NCBI GenBank assembly: GCA_037176725.1 | Contig: JAZBRS010000060.1 | Coordinates: forward strand, 59,796,001-59,860,000 | Source: Posidonia oceanica | Taxonomy: Eukaryota > Streptophyta > Magnoliopsida > Alismatales > Posidoniaceae | Reading direction: 5' to 3' | DNA length: 64,000 bases | In this document: in pieces, positions 11,603-24,297 of the stretch | Layout of the letters: every line of letters starts with the position of its first letter | Position numbering within the stretch: the first letter of the stretch is position 1 | Notes under the pieces: generated by a model | Databases searched by the model: none | Told to the model about the DNA's origin: nothing | What the model saw: only the letters and a program-made list of their open reading frames with translations | Program-made: the position numbers and the translations under genes

Positions 11603-14600
11603 TGTAGCGATACCGATCGGAATCAGGCTCGCTATTTAGTGGCGATTGGATCCGAGGAAGAGGCTCGACTCGAAAACACTTGAAATCGAGGAGAAAAGAG
11701 AAAGATAAGACAAATCAGAGTCACCACCATGTCTATTAACGGGAGACAAGGAAAACCAGGGGAAGTGCGTGAATTAACACGCAAAACCAAGCAAGAAATG
11801 CAAAGCAAAGCAATGCAAAGGAAACAAATGCAAATACATGCAAATGAGATGACTCTAGCCTAGGATAAGGGCAGTACGGTCATTGCGGGCCAAAAGACAG
11901 GGCAAGGACTCCTGTTACGTACGGGGAAGGTGTTAGGCACCCCCGACACGCCCGAGAATCGGTCTTTCTAGGCTTACGCTCGCATACGCAGGGAAATGCA
12001 GGATTGAATGCCTATGTGCCTATGAATGCCTAAATGAATGCTCAAGGTGTGCTCTAAGTGGAGAGATGCAGGGCAAGGAAGTAAACGTGCTATCTAAGTG
12101 CTCAGCTATGCTGTCTGTGTTCCGAACCGGACGAAACCTGGCTCGTGAGAACTCAAGACAGTAAGCATCACAGCCCTATATGCAAATGCAGGCGAAAAAG
12201 CAAAACAACGGTAAAACCATGCAATGCAATCGACATGCAAGAGAAAACGGTGTAAAGCACGCAAAACGAGGCAAAAAACAAGAAAGCGTGCAAAACGGTG
12301 CAAAAAGACAAGGTCGGCACGTAAAACGGGCGAGAAAGCAAGGCGGCACGCAAATCGGTGCAAAAGACAGTGACAGGCACGCAAAACTGTGCCAAAAACA
12401 GGACGAGTGCGCAAAACGACGCGAAAGACAAAGCAGGCACGCAAAACGGTGCCAAAACGAGAACGGGCACGCAAAACGGTGCCAAAAGCTGCGAGATAAA
12501 ACCTCGGAAAACTATGCGAATGCTAAATGCAAAGAAGAGATCAGAAGATGCCAAAGAGGAGCAAGACAATGTGTGTGTAAGAACAGACAGACATTGTTTA
12601 GGACCACCCAGGGTAGGCGTGAAGACCTACAAAGGGGAGAGCGAGCAAACGGGGGGATTACCACCTCTCTTGCGACCATTTCCCACTAAACCGTTCCACG
12701 ATGTGTCTCGCATGCTGTCCAAAGCTCGTGATGCGATCGGATCGTGGAAAAGGGGGAAGAAAGTCACATTAAGTGGTAAATCCAGGGAAAACTCAACACA
12801 AAACACATAGGGAAACGCGAAATGGAGATCTGAGCTGATAGACAAGAAGAGGAGGCCCTATTCTACATGCTCAAAGAGACAGAAATCGAAAACGAGGAAA
12901 ACTATGCAAATGGCGTGCAAATGAATGCAATGCAGGGGTTCAGGAGGACATACCTGGAAATCTGGGAGCCTGATCTGAGATCTGCTTGGTCCATGCTGAA
13001 GGGCGCTTCGCTGCGGTCGCCTGGGCAGCTTGCTTGAGAAGATCCAACGGCCGGATCGGAAGATATCGCAGCTTCAAGGCAGGAAGGCCAGAACAGGGGA
13101 GAAGAGCAGATCTAGGTGTTCAGGAGGTCCTAGGGGTGTGTAAAAGGTCCTCCCAAGTGAAGGGGAGCTAAAAGTGCTTAGTGTGTGCAGAGAGATGCGA
13201 AAATGCAAAGCTAGATGGATGCAGAATGCATGCACAAGCAAGAAGAAACAAGGGGAACAAACTTGGAAAAGACAGGAGTTCAAAAGCATTTTTGAAAAAG
13301 CAAAGGGGCTAAAATGCAAATTTTCACAAAAGATGGGGTCCACAGAGGAGGGTTTTGAAAACAGGAGAGGGCAGAGGGTTATTTTGCAAAAGACTGGGCT
13401 CAGAAAGCTAATTTGAGAAGAGGGTATGCATTGGAAGAAGTTTTTGAAAATAAAAAGAAATCAGAATGCAATTTTGAAAAAACTGGGGTCTAAAATGCAA
13501 ATTTTCCAGAAAACAGGGTTCTGGGGAGTCTGGGAATGCAAGTGGAGGGTCTACATGCAATTTTGTAAGCATAGGAGCTAAGATGCAACTTTAGGGGCAA
13601 AACAGTCTTTTTACATGGTTTTTAAAAGATGCAAGGACCTATGTGTGATTTTTGAATCATGTAGGGGTCAAATATGCAATTTTGTATGGTAAATATGCTC
13701 TGAAAACACTGATAAAGGACTGATGCGTAATTTCTGAAAAAAACAGGGACCAAAATGCAATGCAGTAAGCAAAAATGCATGCAAATGGTTACTGTCCATT
13801 TAAAATAGACCTAAATGCAAATGTGCAAAAACAGGAGGCAAAATATGCAATGCAGTATGCAAAAATGAAAATAAAACCTAAGTTTCTACAGTACATGAAC
13901 CTATATGCTAAATCAAAAACATGCAGGGATGCAGAATGCAATTTCATATGGTAAAATGCATGCAATTAAATGAACCGATTTAGGGCAGGACTTATATGCA
14001 AAAATGGAAACCAGAGGGGCTAAAACACAAAAAATTACAACTAAACAGCACAGTAACAGGACTAGATTGCAAATACTGAAAAGCAGAGATAAAAGCAGCA
14101 ATTTGGCATGGTATTAAATCAGAAACTAAGCAGATTAAATAAACTAAGGACCAGAATGCAAAAATGGAATAACTTAAGGCAGATATGCAATATTTACCAA
14201 AAAACTATAGCCTGAGAAAAATAAAACAACAGTAAAACGCCGGCGGCCATGGACACTGTAGCAGCAAGCTGCCAACGTCCATGAACGCCGACACAGGGGG
14301 CTTGGGGACGCGCAGACCGGCGGGGGAGCTGCTCCTGGTCCTGACGGAGGTCGGACGGTGCTCGGCGGAGGTCGACGCGGACTGGAACGAGCTGGAGCGA
14401 TCGCCGGAGGTCTGCAGAGCTTCAGAAGCTTCGTCCGGCCGATCGACGCAGCGACACTGCGTTCTGAAGGCCGGAGAACGCTCCTGAGACCCATGCGGAC
14501 CTGAGGCAACCATCGGAGCTGCGTTCTGCTGGACGGAGCTGCGGGACGACCGGAGAGACTCGCCGGAGAAGAAGACCCTGGCCGGAGCTTGACTCGGTGC

Positions 14601-17381
14601 GGGAGAGCTGGAGACCCTATTCTAAAGGCTGGAGAAGCAAGAGGGGAGGAAGAGGAGGCTAAGGGAAGTGGAATTTACCTGGTTCCGCGTCTGAGATGCC
14701 CTACCGACGACGGTGGCTTCAGAGGTCGCCGGTGGAGTCTGTCCGGTCGCTGCGGGTGCTGTCGGCTGCTCGTGAGGGCTGGAGTCGCCTCAGGACGATC
14801 CTCCAGAGCTTCCCTGACGTCCGGACGTGAGCTTCGAAGCTCGGAGCAGAATCTGGCACTTTTGGATTCACAGAAAGGAACTGGAGGCGGGGGGGGTGTT
14901 GCTGCTCGTCGGACCTGGTGGAGTCTTCCGGGAGGTAGCTAGAGGTCCGGAGAGTGATTCTGGATTGCTAGATGGGATTTCTGGAAGGTGTGGAGAGAGT
15001 TTGGGAGTTGGGCCCGATTTTGGTCTGAGGTTAGGATAGGTGTTTGTTGTGGAGTTTGTGGTCTGTGGTGGAGGAGAGGGCTGAAGATCAGGTGGCCTGG
15101 AAAGGTGGAGTGCAGGTGAGTAATGGGGAAGGGTTTGGGAAGATGCGGTGGACTGTGGTGAAGGCAATTTTCAGGAGAGGAGGCGTTGGGTTACAGTTGG
15201 TTTCCGCGGTGGGTTCAGGTGAACTGGTGGTGGTTCTGGGTGGTGGAAAGGCCGTGGAAGAGTGGAGGAAGATTGCTGGGTTTCTGGGTGAACTTGGGGG
15301 ATCAATCGGGAGAGAAATTGAGGCTTGGAAGGGGGCTGGATTGCTGGAAAAGGAAGGGGAAGTTTTGCTGAATTTTCAGAAGGAGAAGAAGAAGGTTTTG
15401 CTGGAGAATTCTCTGGATTTCAGCTCTCTCTCTCTCGGAGCGTCAAAAAGCGATGAAGGAGGATTGAAAGGCTGGCTTATATCAGAGGACGGAGGCTGCT
15501 GGGCGCGTTGGAGGTTTGAATTCCACCGGCGGCACTGCAGCAGAAACGACGGGCGTCGGCAAGGCGATTGGCATTCAATGCCTCCCGGAAATGGTGCTGA
15601 GAGAAGAGAGGAGCGGCGAGCTCTGTAGATGAAAGGATGGAGGCTTGAATTCAAAAATGAAGGAGGGAGGACTGTTGCTGGCCGCGGGAGAAAAACCGGT
15701 GGAAAAATGCAGAGAAGGTGAAGGAGGAAGAAGGGGTGGAGAAGGCGGGCCGGGCCGGAAAAAGAAAAAAAAGAAATAAAGAAGAAAGGGAGAGACGGGC
15801 TGATGGGCCCAGTAAGGAAGAAAAAAGAAGGAAAATGGGGAAGGAAGAAAGAAAGAAAGAGAGAAAAAAGAAAGGAAATAAAATTAGAAAAATAAACTAA
15901 AAATAAGTAAAAATACTAGAAAGGTTGTGTTGTGAGTTAGGATTTTAATTAGATTTTTTTAATGACTGTTTTGGGTTAATTAGTGTGTTTTAGGCTTGAT
16001 TAGGGTTTTAAGGTTTTGGTTTTGCTTTTATTTAGTTTTCACTTGATTAAATGTTTGTTAAACCTTTTTTAAATTGTTTTAAGAATTGTGTTTCCCTTGT
16101 TGGACACTTAGGATATTGATTAGGATTTTTTAGGATTTATTTTCGTATTAACCAGGGTTGTTTTCAGGTTTTTAAGTTTTAGTCTTCTTAGGGTTTTTTC
16201 TTTCTTAAATCTTTTAAATTATGCTTTGATTTTTATTTGTTGATTTTTCTTGAAGTTTTTAGTTAGATTTCCCTGGTTTGATGGGGTGTTTTTAAGTCTT
16301 TTAAGTGTGTTTTTCTTTTCCTTTTAATTAAGTTTTTTAATTTGTTTTTTCTTAGGTTTGTTAGGTTAAGTCTTTTTGTTTCTTTAATTACTTGTTTTAG
16401 TGTTTGTTTTTTAATTCTTCTTTTTAGGGTTTGTTTTTTAATTCTTTTGATGGGGTTTTTACTTTTGGTAGGTTTTGGTTTTATTTTAGTTTTTTCCTTG
16501 ATTTTTCAGTGTTTTCTTTTGATTTGTTTTGCATTTTTTAGCTTACATGCTTGGTTTTCTTTTTAGCTTAATTTAGTTAAGTTTGGGTTTTTAATTGCTT
16601 GTTTAATGTTTTTTAATTGTTTTTCTTAGGGTTCTGATTTGTTTCTTTTATGTTTTGGGGTTTTACAGATTTTTAAGGGTTTTTATGGATTTTTGCAAGA
16701 GAAGGCAAAGGAAAAGAGAAGGGAGAAGGAAAAGGGAAAAAGAGGGAAATAAAAGGAAAAGAGATAGGTTGGAGAGAAATGATTTTTAAAATTCAGAAAA
16801 AAGGGTAAAAATAAAGTAAAAATAGGAATAAGGTAGAGAAGGGATAGAAGTACAAAGGGGGCCCACAGCCAGGCCAAAAAAAGGGCAAAAAGGGGATGAA
16901 AAGAGAGATGATAATCAGGAGAGAGAGAGGAGAGAGAAAATGATAATCCCAGAGAGAGAAAAGGATAATTTGGATGAAAGGGGGTCTTAAGGGTCTTGGA
17001 ATGGGGTGAAAATTGGTGAGTGGGTAGTCTAGGATTTCTAGTGTTGGTCCTGAAGTTTTGGTTTGATTCTAAGAAGGTTTTGGAGGGGTTTCAAGGTGTA
17101 GAAAAAGGGGAGTTTCACCTAAGTTCTTTAGGGTTTTTGGGAATGGTCTAGGTTTGGAAATTTCTAGGTTCTTGGGTAGGCTTGTTAAGTGGGTGTTGGT
17201 AGGTTTTCCTATGGGTTTTGGTTAGGTTCTGAGCTTGGGAAGAGGGGTAAAGGCCTAGGTCAAGATGGGCTGATTTTGGAGGGTAAAGAAGAGGATTAGG
17301 GTTTGGTTTGGTTTGGGTTTGAGTCCAGCAATCACTAGGAAGACTCCAAGGATCCAAGCCTGTCAAGATGGGGTGTCAACA
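11603..17381 (-). mobile_element. Element A 3' LTR
   Basis: The 5779-bp LTR is read on the minus strand from TGTTGACACC (17381) to GGTATCGCTACA (11603). It is nearly identical to 38579-44343. It lacks its own target duplication (CCCAT on one side, GATGC on the other), as expected for one LTR of a two-LTR element. Its order in sense direction is A-rich start, GC-rich block (about 14200-15800), AT-rich tract, conserved leader-like block (about 12940-13160), hairpin repeats (about 12240-12490) and conserved terminal block. I see no real gene in it. Confidence 0.92.
12240..12490 (-). repeat. LTR hairpin-repeat tract (element A 3' LTR)
   Basis: Irregular repeats contain GGCAC-gcaaaacg-GTGCC inverted repeats, for example arms at 12436-12440/12449-12453 and 12466-12470/12479-12483. 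The 5' LTR holds the same tract at 39215-39465. Confidence 0.75.
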
Positions 17382-17452
17382 GATGCCCCTCCCTGAGCAA
17401 GGCCAAGCGGAGCGAGGCCGCTGCTCAGGGTTGACAAGACACCCCATCTGAC
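17362..17452. repeat. Nested inverted repeats around the 3' LTR junction of element A
   Basis: CCCTGAGCA (17391-17399) and TGCTCAGGG (17422-17430) form a perfect 9-bp stem. Outside it, the LTR terminus (17362-17379, gtcaagatggggtgtcaa) faces 17431-17452, which reads ttgac, a short insert, then accccatctgac, its imperfect complement. The candidate polypurine tract therefore lies between the arms of a larger fold. Confidence 0.7.
17382..17394 (-). other. Polypurine tract candidate of element A
   Basis: On the minus strand, CAGGGAGGGGCATC directly precedes the 3' LTR start TGTTGACACC. A GGGAGGGG run four bases before the LTR fits a plus-strand primer site, although the CATC between run and LTR is not purine-rich. 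Confidence 0.6.
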
Positions 17453-17950
17453 CGGCGGGAGCAGCGGGTTGCTATGGGCGTGAGCTACTTATTCGGCGGA
17501 TGCACCGAAGATCGTAGCCCGTTGCCGCAATGCAAGATGCTAGGTGCAGATGGATGATGCTAAGTGCGATGCATGCTAATGCAAATGCAATGCAAGAAGT
17601 TAGCATAAAAGTTAGTGCAGCTAGAATAGATGCTGATGCTGTGCAAGTAATGGTGATGATGTTAAAGTAATATGCAGTGCTAGCTGAGGAAGTGCTAAGA
17701 TGATGCAAGAGGAATGATAAAAAGGCACGATGTGGCACGAGGATCTGGCAGGGAGGCTAGACTTGCGCGACAAAGCGAGGGAAAAACAGGGTGCAGCTTG
17801 TCCCCGCCCGGGGAGCAAGTTAGCAAAAAAGAGAGGAAAAAGGCGCGAGGGGAGAGAGGCCAACTCTCCTACCGCAAAAAAGGGGTTTGCGTGACTTTGC
17901 CTTCCTGGGACAAGGTCACGCCAAAAAAGTGATAAGGTGACGGGCTTATC
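17453..17950 (-). other. Element A 3' UTR, LTR-proximal part
   Basis: No gene is seen here. The segment has a stretch rich in atgcaa and gatgcta words (about 17530-17700) and then more inverted repeats: a bulged CTTG-CCCC/GGGG-CAAG pair (about 17787-17818), GCGTGAC (17889-17895) with GTCACGC (17915-17921), and GATAAG (17931-17936) with CTTATC (17945-17950). Confidence 0.65.
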
Positions 17951-18606
17951 GTCCAGATAGTTTACGGTCCTATCAACCGGGAGTGATAGTTTAGGTTATC
18001 AGCCTGGAATGACAGTTTACGGTCCTGTCAACCGGAAGCAGTTGTGAGTGATAGTTACTGGATATCAGCCGTATAACATGGTTGTGTGGGATAGTTTACA
18101 GTCCTATCAACTGGCGGATAGTTTACAGACCTATCAACTAGCGGATAGTTTACAGACCTATCAACTGGCGGATAGTTTACAGACCTATCAACTGGAAGCC
18201 ACAAACCATGAGTGATAGTTACTGGATATCAGCCGTATAACGCAAATGCCGGATAGTTTACAGTCTATCAACTGGAGCGACAGTTTACGGTCCTGTCAAC
18301 CGGCGGATAGTTTACAGACCTATCAACTGGAGGATAGTTTACAGTCCTATCAACTGGAAACGGCATTGCGAGGGACAGTTACTGGATGTCAGCCGTATAA
18401 CATGATTGCGCGTGATAGTTTACAGTCCTATCAACTGGCGGATAGTTTACAGACCTATCAACTGGTGGATAGTTTACAGACCTATCAACTGGAAACGCGC
18501 AATGATGAGGGATAGTTGCTGGATATCAGCCGTATAATGCAATTGCTGGTGATAGTTTAGGATATCAGCCTAGTGATAGTTTACAGTCCTATCAACTAGT
18601 GGATAG
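17951..18606 (-). repeat. GATAG-hairpin tandem repeats in element A 3' UTR, part 1
   Basis: About two dozen units of roughly 27 bp follow the pattern gatagtttacagacctatcaa plus ctggcg. Variants are gatagtttaggatatcagcc and gatagttactggatatcagcc. Each unit is an inverted repeat, GATAG/CTATC or GATA/TATC. Some units carry a paired change to GACAG/CTGTC (18011-18015/18025-18029) or GACA/TGTC (18374-18377/18387-18390). The array is cut at 18606 by a solo LTR and resumes at 24303 in the same phase. Tandem repeats in the 3' UTR are known for Ogre-type elements. Confidence 0.88.
18602..18606. repeat. Target-site duplication GATAG of the nested solo LTR (left copy)
   Basis: GATAG flanks the solo LTR here and at 24298-24302. 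Removing the insert restores a standard repeat unit (ggatagtttacagacc). The duplicated bases are exactly one arm of a hairpin unit. Confidence 0.92.
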
Positions 18607-21600
18607 TGTAGTAATCCCAGTGTTCAGATCGTCCATGCACGTTGCCAAAGCTCGCGTGCACCGATCGGAATCAGGCTCACTATTAGAGGCTATGTCCGAG
18701 AAGGAAGACCTAACTCGAAAACATTTAAAAGAGGGAAAAAGGGAAAGAAAAGAAGAAGACAAGACAAAATCGGAGTCGCCACCAAGTCTATTAAATCGAA
18801 AGACGAGGAAAACCGGGGAAATGCGTGAATAATCGCGCAAAACCAAGCAAAAGATGCAATGCAGGGCAATGCAAAAGAAATGAGATGCAAATGAATGCAA
18901 ATGATGTGACTCGTGCCTAGGACAAGGGCAATATGGTCATTGCGGGCCAAGAGAGGGTAAGGACTCCTGTTACGCGCGGGGAAGGTGTTAGGCACCCCCG
19001 ACACGCCCGAGAATCGGTCTTTCTAGGCTTACGCTCGCATATGCAGGGAAATGCAGACTTTGAATGCCTAAGTGCCAATGAATGCCTGTCTAAATGCTCA
19101 AAGGTGTGCTCTAAGTGATGAAAGACAATGCAAGAAAGTAGACGTGCAATCTAAGCGCTCAGCAACGCTGTCTGTGTTCCGAACCGGGCGGAACCTGGCT
19201 CGTGGGAACTCCGGACAGTAAGCATCACTGCCCTATATGCAAATGCGGGCGATAAAACAAAACAGCAGGGAAAACAGGCAATGCAAGCGACATGCAAGAG
19301 GAAACAGCGTAAAACAGTGCGAGGAACGAAACAAGAATGCGAAAAGATGCGAAAACAAGGTTGACAAGCAAAATGATGCAAGGAACGGAACAAGGACGCA
19401 AAACGGTGCGGAAAACGAAAGAAGGGCGCAAAACCGGGCAAGAAAAACAAGGGCACGCAAGACGAGACGAGAAAACGAAAGGGCACGCAAAACGGTGCAA
19501 GACAAAGAAGCGGCACGCAAGACGGAGCGAGAAAACAAGACTGCACGCAAAACGGAGCAAGACAAAGAAGCGGCACGCAAAACGGTGCGAGAAAACAAGA
19601 CTGCACGCAAAACGGTACGAGAAAACCAAAGGTATGCAAAACGATGCGAAACAAAGAAGCAGCACGCAAAACGGTGCAAGATAAAGAAGCGGCACGCAAA
19701 ACGGTGCAAGACAAAAGAAGCGGCACGCAAAACGGAGCGAGAAAACTTGAAAGCACGCAAAACAGGGCGAGAAAACTAAAGGGCACGCAAAACGGTGCAA
19801 GACAAAGAAGCGGCACGCAAAACGGTGCGAGAAAACAAGACTGCACGCAAAATGGTGCGAGAAAACCAAAGGCACGCAAAACGATGCGAAACAAAGAAGT
19901 GGCACGCAAAACGGTGCAAGATAAAGAAGCGGCACGCAAAACGGTGCAAGACAAAAGAAGCTGCACGCAAAACGGAGCGAGAAAACTTGAAAGCACGCAA
20001 AACGGGGCGAGAAAACTAAAGGGCACGCAAAACGTTGCAAGACAAAGAAGCGGCACGCAAAACGGAGCGAGAAAACAAGACTGCACGCAAAACGAGGCGA
20101 GGAAACTAAAGGGCACGCAAAACGGTGCAAGACAAAGAAGTGGCACGCAAAACGGAGCGAGAAAACAAGACTGCACGCAAAACGGAGCAAGAAAACTTGA
20201 AAGCACGCAAAACGGAGCAAATGGCATGCAAATGAATGCAGTGCAGGGGTTCAGGAGGACATACCTGGAGATCCGGGAGTCTGATCGGAGATCTTCTTGG
20301 TCCATGCTGAAGAGCGCTTCGCTGCGGTCGCCTGGGCAGCTTACTCGAGGAGACCCAACGGTCGGATTGAAAGATATCGCAGCTTCGGAGCAGAAGGGCC
20401 AGAACAGGAGAGAAGAACAGATCTAAGTGTTCAAGAGGTCCTAGGGGTGTGCTGAAGGTCCTCCCAAGTGAAGGGGAGTTAAAAGTACCTAGTGTATGCA
20501 AGGGGGATGCTTAAATGCAAGATTAAATGAATGCAGAATGCGTGCAAAAGCAAGAAAAGACAAGGAAAAGCAATTTGGAAAGAACAGGAGTTCAAAAGCA
20601 TTTGTGAAGAAAGAAAGGGGCTAAAATGCAAATTTTCCAGAAAACGGGGGTTCTGGGGAGTCCGGGAATGCAAGTGGAGGGCCTACATGCAATTTTGCAA
20701 GCATAGGAGTTAAAATGCAACTTAGGGGCAAAACAGTCTTTTTATATGGTTTTAAAGAGATGCAAGGGTCTATGTGTGATTTTTAAACCATGCAGGGGTC
20801 AAATATGCAATTTTTATATGGAAAACATGCTCTGGAATCATGATCTGGGGACTGAAATGCAATACTTGGAAAAATCAGGGGTAAAAATGCAATGTAATAA
20901 GCTAATATGCATGCAAAAGGGTTACTGTCCATTTAAAATGGACCTACATGCAAAAATGCAAAGCCAGAAGGTAAAACATGCAATGCAGTATGCAAAATGA
21001 GAAAATAAAACCTAGGTTTCTACAGTACATGGACCTATATGCAAAATCAGAAACACAGAGGGACCTGGAATGCAATGCAATATGGCAAAATGTATGCAAA
21101 TAAATGAACTGACTTAGGACAGGATCAAAGTGGAATAATGGAAAGCAGAGGGATCAGAACATAAAATTTTATAACTAAAACGCACAGTAACTGGATCTAA
21201 ATGCAAATACTGAAAAACAGAGATAAAATGTGCAATTTAGGAAGATATCAAATCAGAAACTAAGCAACTTAAATAAGCTAAGGACCAGAATGCAAAAATA
21301 AGAAAACTTAAGGCAGAAATGTAATATTTGCACTAAAAACCATATTACTGAGAAAATAATGCTACAGTGGCCGCCGGCGGTGGGAGTACTGTAGCAGTGA
21401 GCTTCCAGTCCTCACCACCGCCGGTACAGGGGAGTTGGGGAAGCGCTGAGCGGCGGAGGCTGTTGCTGCCGTCCGTGCGGAGCTCTGGAGACCGTCGGGG
21501 CGGCGTTCCGCTGGCTGGAACGTCCGGAAGACAGGTGGCCGGCGCCGGAGACGAAGGACTGACCGGTGAGACGCCTCTGGAGCAGGAGGGCCGGAGGGCT

Positions 21601-24297
21601 GGCTCTGACTGGCGGAGAAGCTGCAGGGGGGAGAGAGAGAGCGGGGGAGACCAAGAGATACCTGCGGCGGTGTCCGGTGCATCCTCCCGACGTCGGTGGG
21701 CTCTGCAGATGCCGGCGATGGTCGTCCGGAGTGCGCGGGCGTCGGCGGCGGCTCGCGGGCGTTGGGATCGGCTCCACGCGATCCTCCGGTTCTTCCTGGA
21801 CGCTCGGAGCAGAGTTCTGCAGCCCAGAGAAGAAGGTTGGATTTTTGGGTGCTGCAGGTGTCACCTGAGGTCGGGGGAGCGGGTTGTCGCCCTCTGGACC
21901 GAGCGGAGGCTTCCGGTGGGCAGCTGGAGGTTCGGAGAGTGGACCTGAAGGGTCGAAACGCGGTTCTGGAGACTGTGGGCGAAGTTTGCCGGTGGAGTGA
22001 GGTTCGGCCAGAAACGGCCGCAGGTGTTTGTAGTGGGGCGTTTTGCCTGTGGTGGGGGAGAAGGCCGAAGGCCGGGTGCCTCTGGAAGCTAGTGTTCTGG
22101 CGAGTATTGGGGAGGAGTTTGGGAAGAACTAGTGGACTGTGGTGTAGGTAATTCCAGAATGGGTCGGTGTGGGATTCCGGTTGGATTCCGGGTGTTTGGG
22201 GGTGAAATGTGGGTTCCTTTTGACGGAGGAAGGAAGGGGAGAGTTGCAGGAGATGTTGGCGAGATTGGGGGACGAACTCCGGGTTGTTCTGGAGGAGTTT
22301 TGGGTGTTGGGTCACAGTTGAAGGAAGAGGTCGAACTTCTGCATTTTTTTGGTGGATTTCTGAGGAAGAACCGCTCTCTCTCTTGCTGGGGATTCCACTC
22401 GAAAGCTCCGTTTCTCTCCCGGGTGAACTCTCTCCTCTTTTCTCCTCTCTTCTCCTCCCGATTCAGGCCTGACTCCTGCCGACTTTCCTGCCCTGAATTC
22501 TGACCATTCCTCTCTTAGCTTTGCAGGTCTGAGACCACGGCAGGAGCAAGGACGAAGCTTCGGCGCATGCCAGCCCGGCTCGAGCAGGAGGTGGCAGGCC
22601 GGGCAGAGCTGCAGGCGGCGACTACTGTAGCAGCAGGCACGCGGGAGAGCAAGGAAGAAGAAGGTGTTGTAGCTGTGGGTTGGGCTGTAGTTTGAAAAAA
22701 AGGAAAAAAAAAAGGGAAACGGGCTGATGAGCCCAGTAAGGAAGAAAGGAAAAGATAAAAAGGAAGAAAGAAAGAAAGATGGAAAGAAGGAGGGAAATAA
22801 AATAGGAAAAAAGTAAGATAAAAATAAACAAAAATATTAGATGAATTGGGTTGTAGGTTAGGTGTTTAATTAGATTTTTTAATGACTGTTTTTAGGTTAA
22901 TTAGTGTGTTTTAGGCTTGATTAGGGTTCTAGGGCTTTCCTTTGTTGTTAATTCATTTTCCACTTGATTAAGTGTTGGTTAAATCTTTTTAAATTGTTTT
23001 TAAAATTGTGTTTTCTTGTTAAGTATTTTAGGATGTTAATTAGGATTTTTAGGATTTATTTTCATATTAATTAAAAGGGTTTTGGGCTTTTTAGTTCTAG
23101 TCTTTTATGTTTTTCTTCTTTAAGTCTTTTGAACCATGTTTTTGATTTTTATTTGTTAATTCTTCTTGATGTTTTTTAGTTGGATTTTTCTGGTTTGATT
23201 AAGTGTTTTTAAGTCTTTCAAGTGTATTTTCTTTTTCTTTTTTAATTAAGTTCTTATGTTGTTTTTTCTTGTGTTTATTAAGTTAAGTCTTTTGCCTCCT
23301 TTAATTACTTGTTTTAGTGTTTGATTTTTGATTCTTCTCTTTAGGATTTGTTTTTTAATTCTTTTAGTGGGGTTTTTACTTTTGGTAGGTTCTGACTTTA
23401 TTTCAGTTTTTTACTTGATTTTACAGTATTTTCTTTTAGTTTGTTTTGCATTTTTTAGTTTGTATGCTCGGTTTTCTTTTTAGCTTGATTTAGTTAAGTT
23501 TGAGTTTTTTAATCTCTTGTTTAATGTTTTTTAATTATTTTTCTTGGGACTCTGATTTGTTTCTTTTATGTTTTGGGGTTTTACAGATTTTTAAGGATTT
23601 TCATGGATTTTTGCAAAAGAAAGACGAAGGAAAAGAAAAAGAAGAGGAAAAGGGAAAAAAGGAGAATAAAAGGGGAAAGAGATAGGTTTGAGGGAAAAGA
23701 TTTTTAAAATTCAGGGAAAATGCTAAAAATAAAATAAAAATAGGAATAAGATAGAGAAAGGATAGGAGTACAAAGGGGGCCCACAGCCAAGCCAGAAAAA
23801 GGGCAAGAAGGGGATGAAAAGAGAGACGATAATCCGGAGAGAGAGAGGAGAGAGAAAACGATAATCCCGGAGAGAGAAAACGATAATTTGACCAAAAGGA
23901 AGGCTTAGGAGTCTCGGAAAGGGCTGAAATTTGGCGGGTGTGGGGTCTAGGGTTTCTAGTTTTGCTCCCAAAGTTTTGGTTTCGTTTTGAGGAAGTTTTG
24001 GAGGGGTTTTGAGGTGTAGAAAAAGGGTATTTTTACCTAAGTTTCCTAGGATTTTTGGGAGGGGTCTGGTTTGAGATTTTGCAGGCTTTTTGGTGGGTTT
24101 ACTAAGTCATCAGGGGTGAGTTTTCCTATGGATTTTGGTGGGTTTTCAGGTTCGGGAAAGGGGGTAATCCTAGGTCAGGTTTGGGCTTGTTTTGAAGGGA
24201 AAGAAGGAGAGGAAGGTGTGGATTTGGGTCTAGATTCGGGTCCAGCAGTCACCGGAAGGCTCCAAACGATCCAGCCTGTCAAAATGGGGTGTCAACA
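18607..24297 (-). mobile_element. Solo LTR of a diverged subfamily, nested in element A 3' UTR (minus strand)
   Basis: The 5691-bp LTR is read on the minus strand from TGTTGACACCCCATTTTGAC to GGGATTACTACA, with a GATAG duplication. It keeps the family layout but is clearly more diverged from A's LTRs than those are from each other. Near its end (about 18619-18659) it has extra bases between the terminal TGTAGTAATCCC and cgatcggaatcaggctc. Its hairpin-repeat tract is expanded to nearly 0.9 kb (19330-20225). The segment around 21360-22640 is GC-rich and corresponds to the promoter-like block of the other LTRs. There is no internal region, so it is a solo LTR that inserted after element A. Confidence 0.9.
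19330..20225 (-). repeat. 30-bp tandem repeats with a 240-bp higher-order period in the solo LTR
   Basis: Units such as gcacgcaaaacggtgcaaga plus caaagaagcg (30 bp) repeat about 28 times. An eight-unit block at 19561-19800 recurs at 19801-20040, giving a 240-bp higher-order repeat. Since 30 and 240 are multiples of three, a 384-codon frame (20305-19151, minus) stays open and would give a Cys/Phe/Leu/Ala-rich repeat peptide. I treat this as a by-product because the other LTRs lack it. Confidence 0.88.

Noticed and set aside
11603..17381. Treating this LTR as a solo LTR
   Set aside because: Its two flanks do not match (CCCAT versus GATGC), while CCCAT matches the far side of the LTR at 38579-44343. 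It is the 3' LTR of element A.
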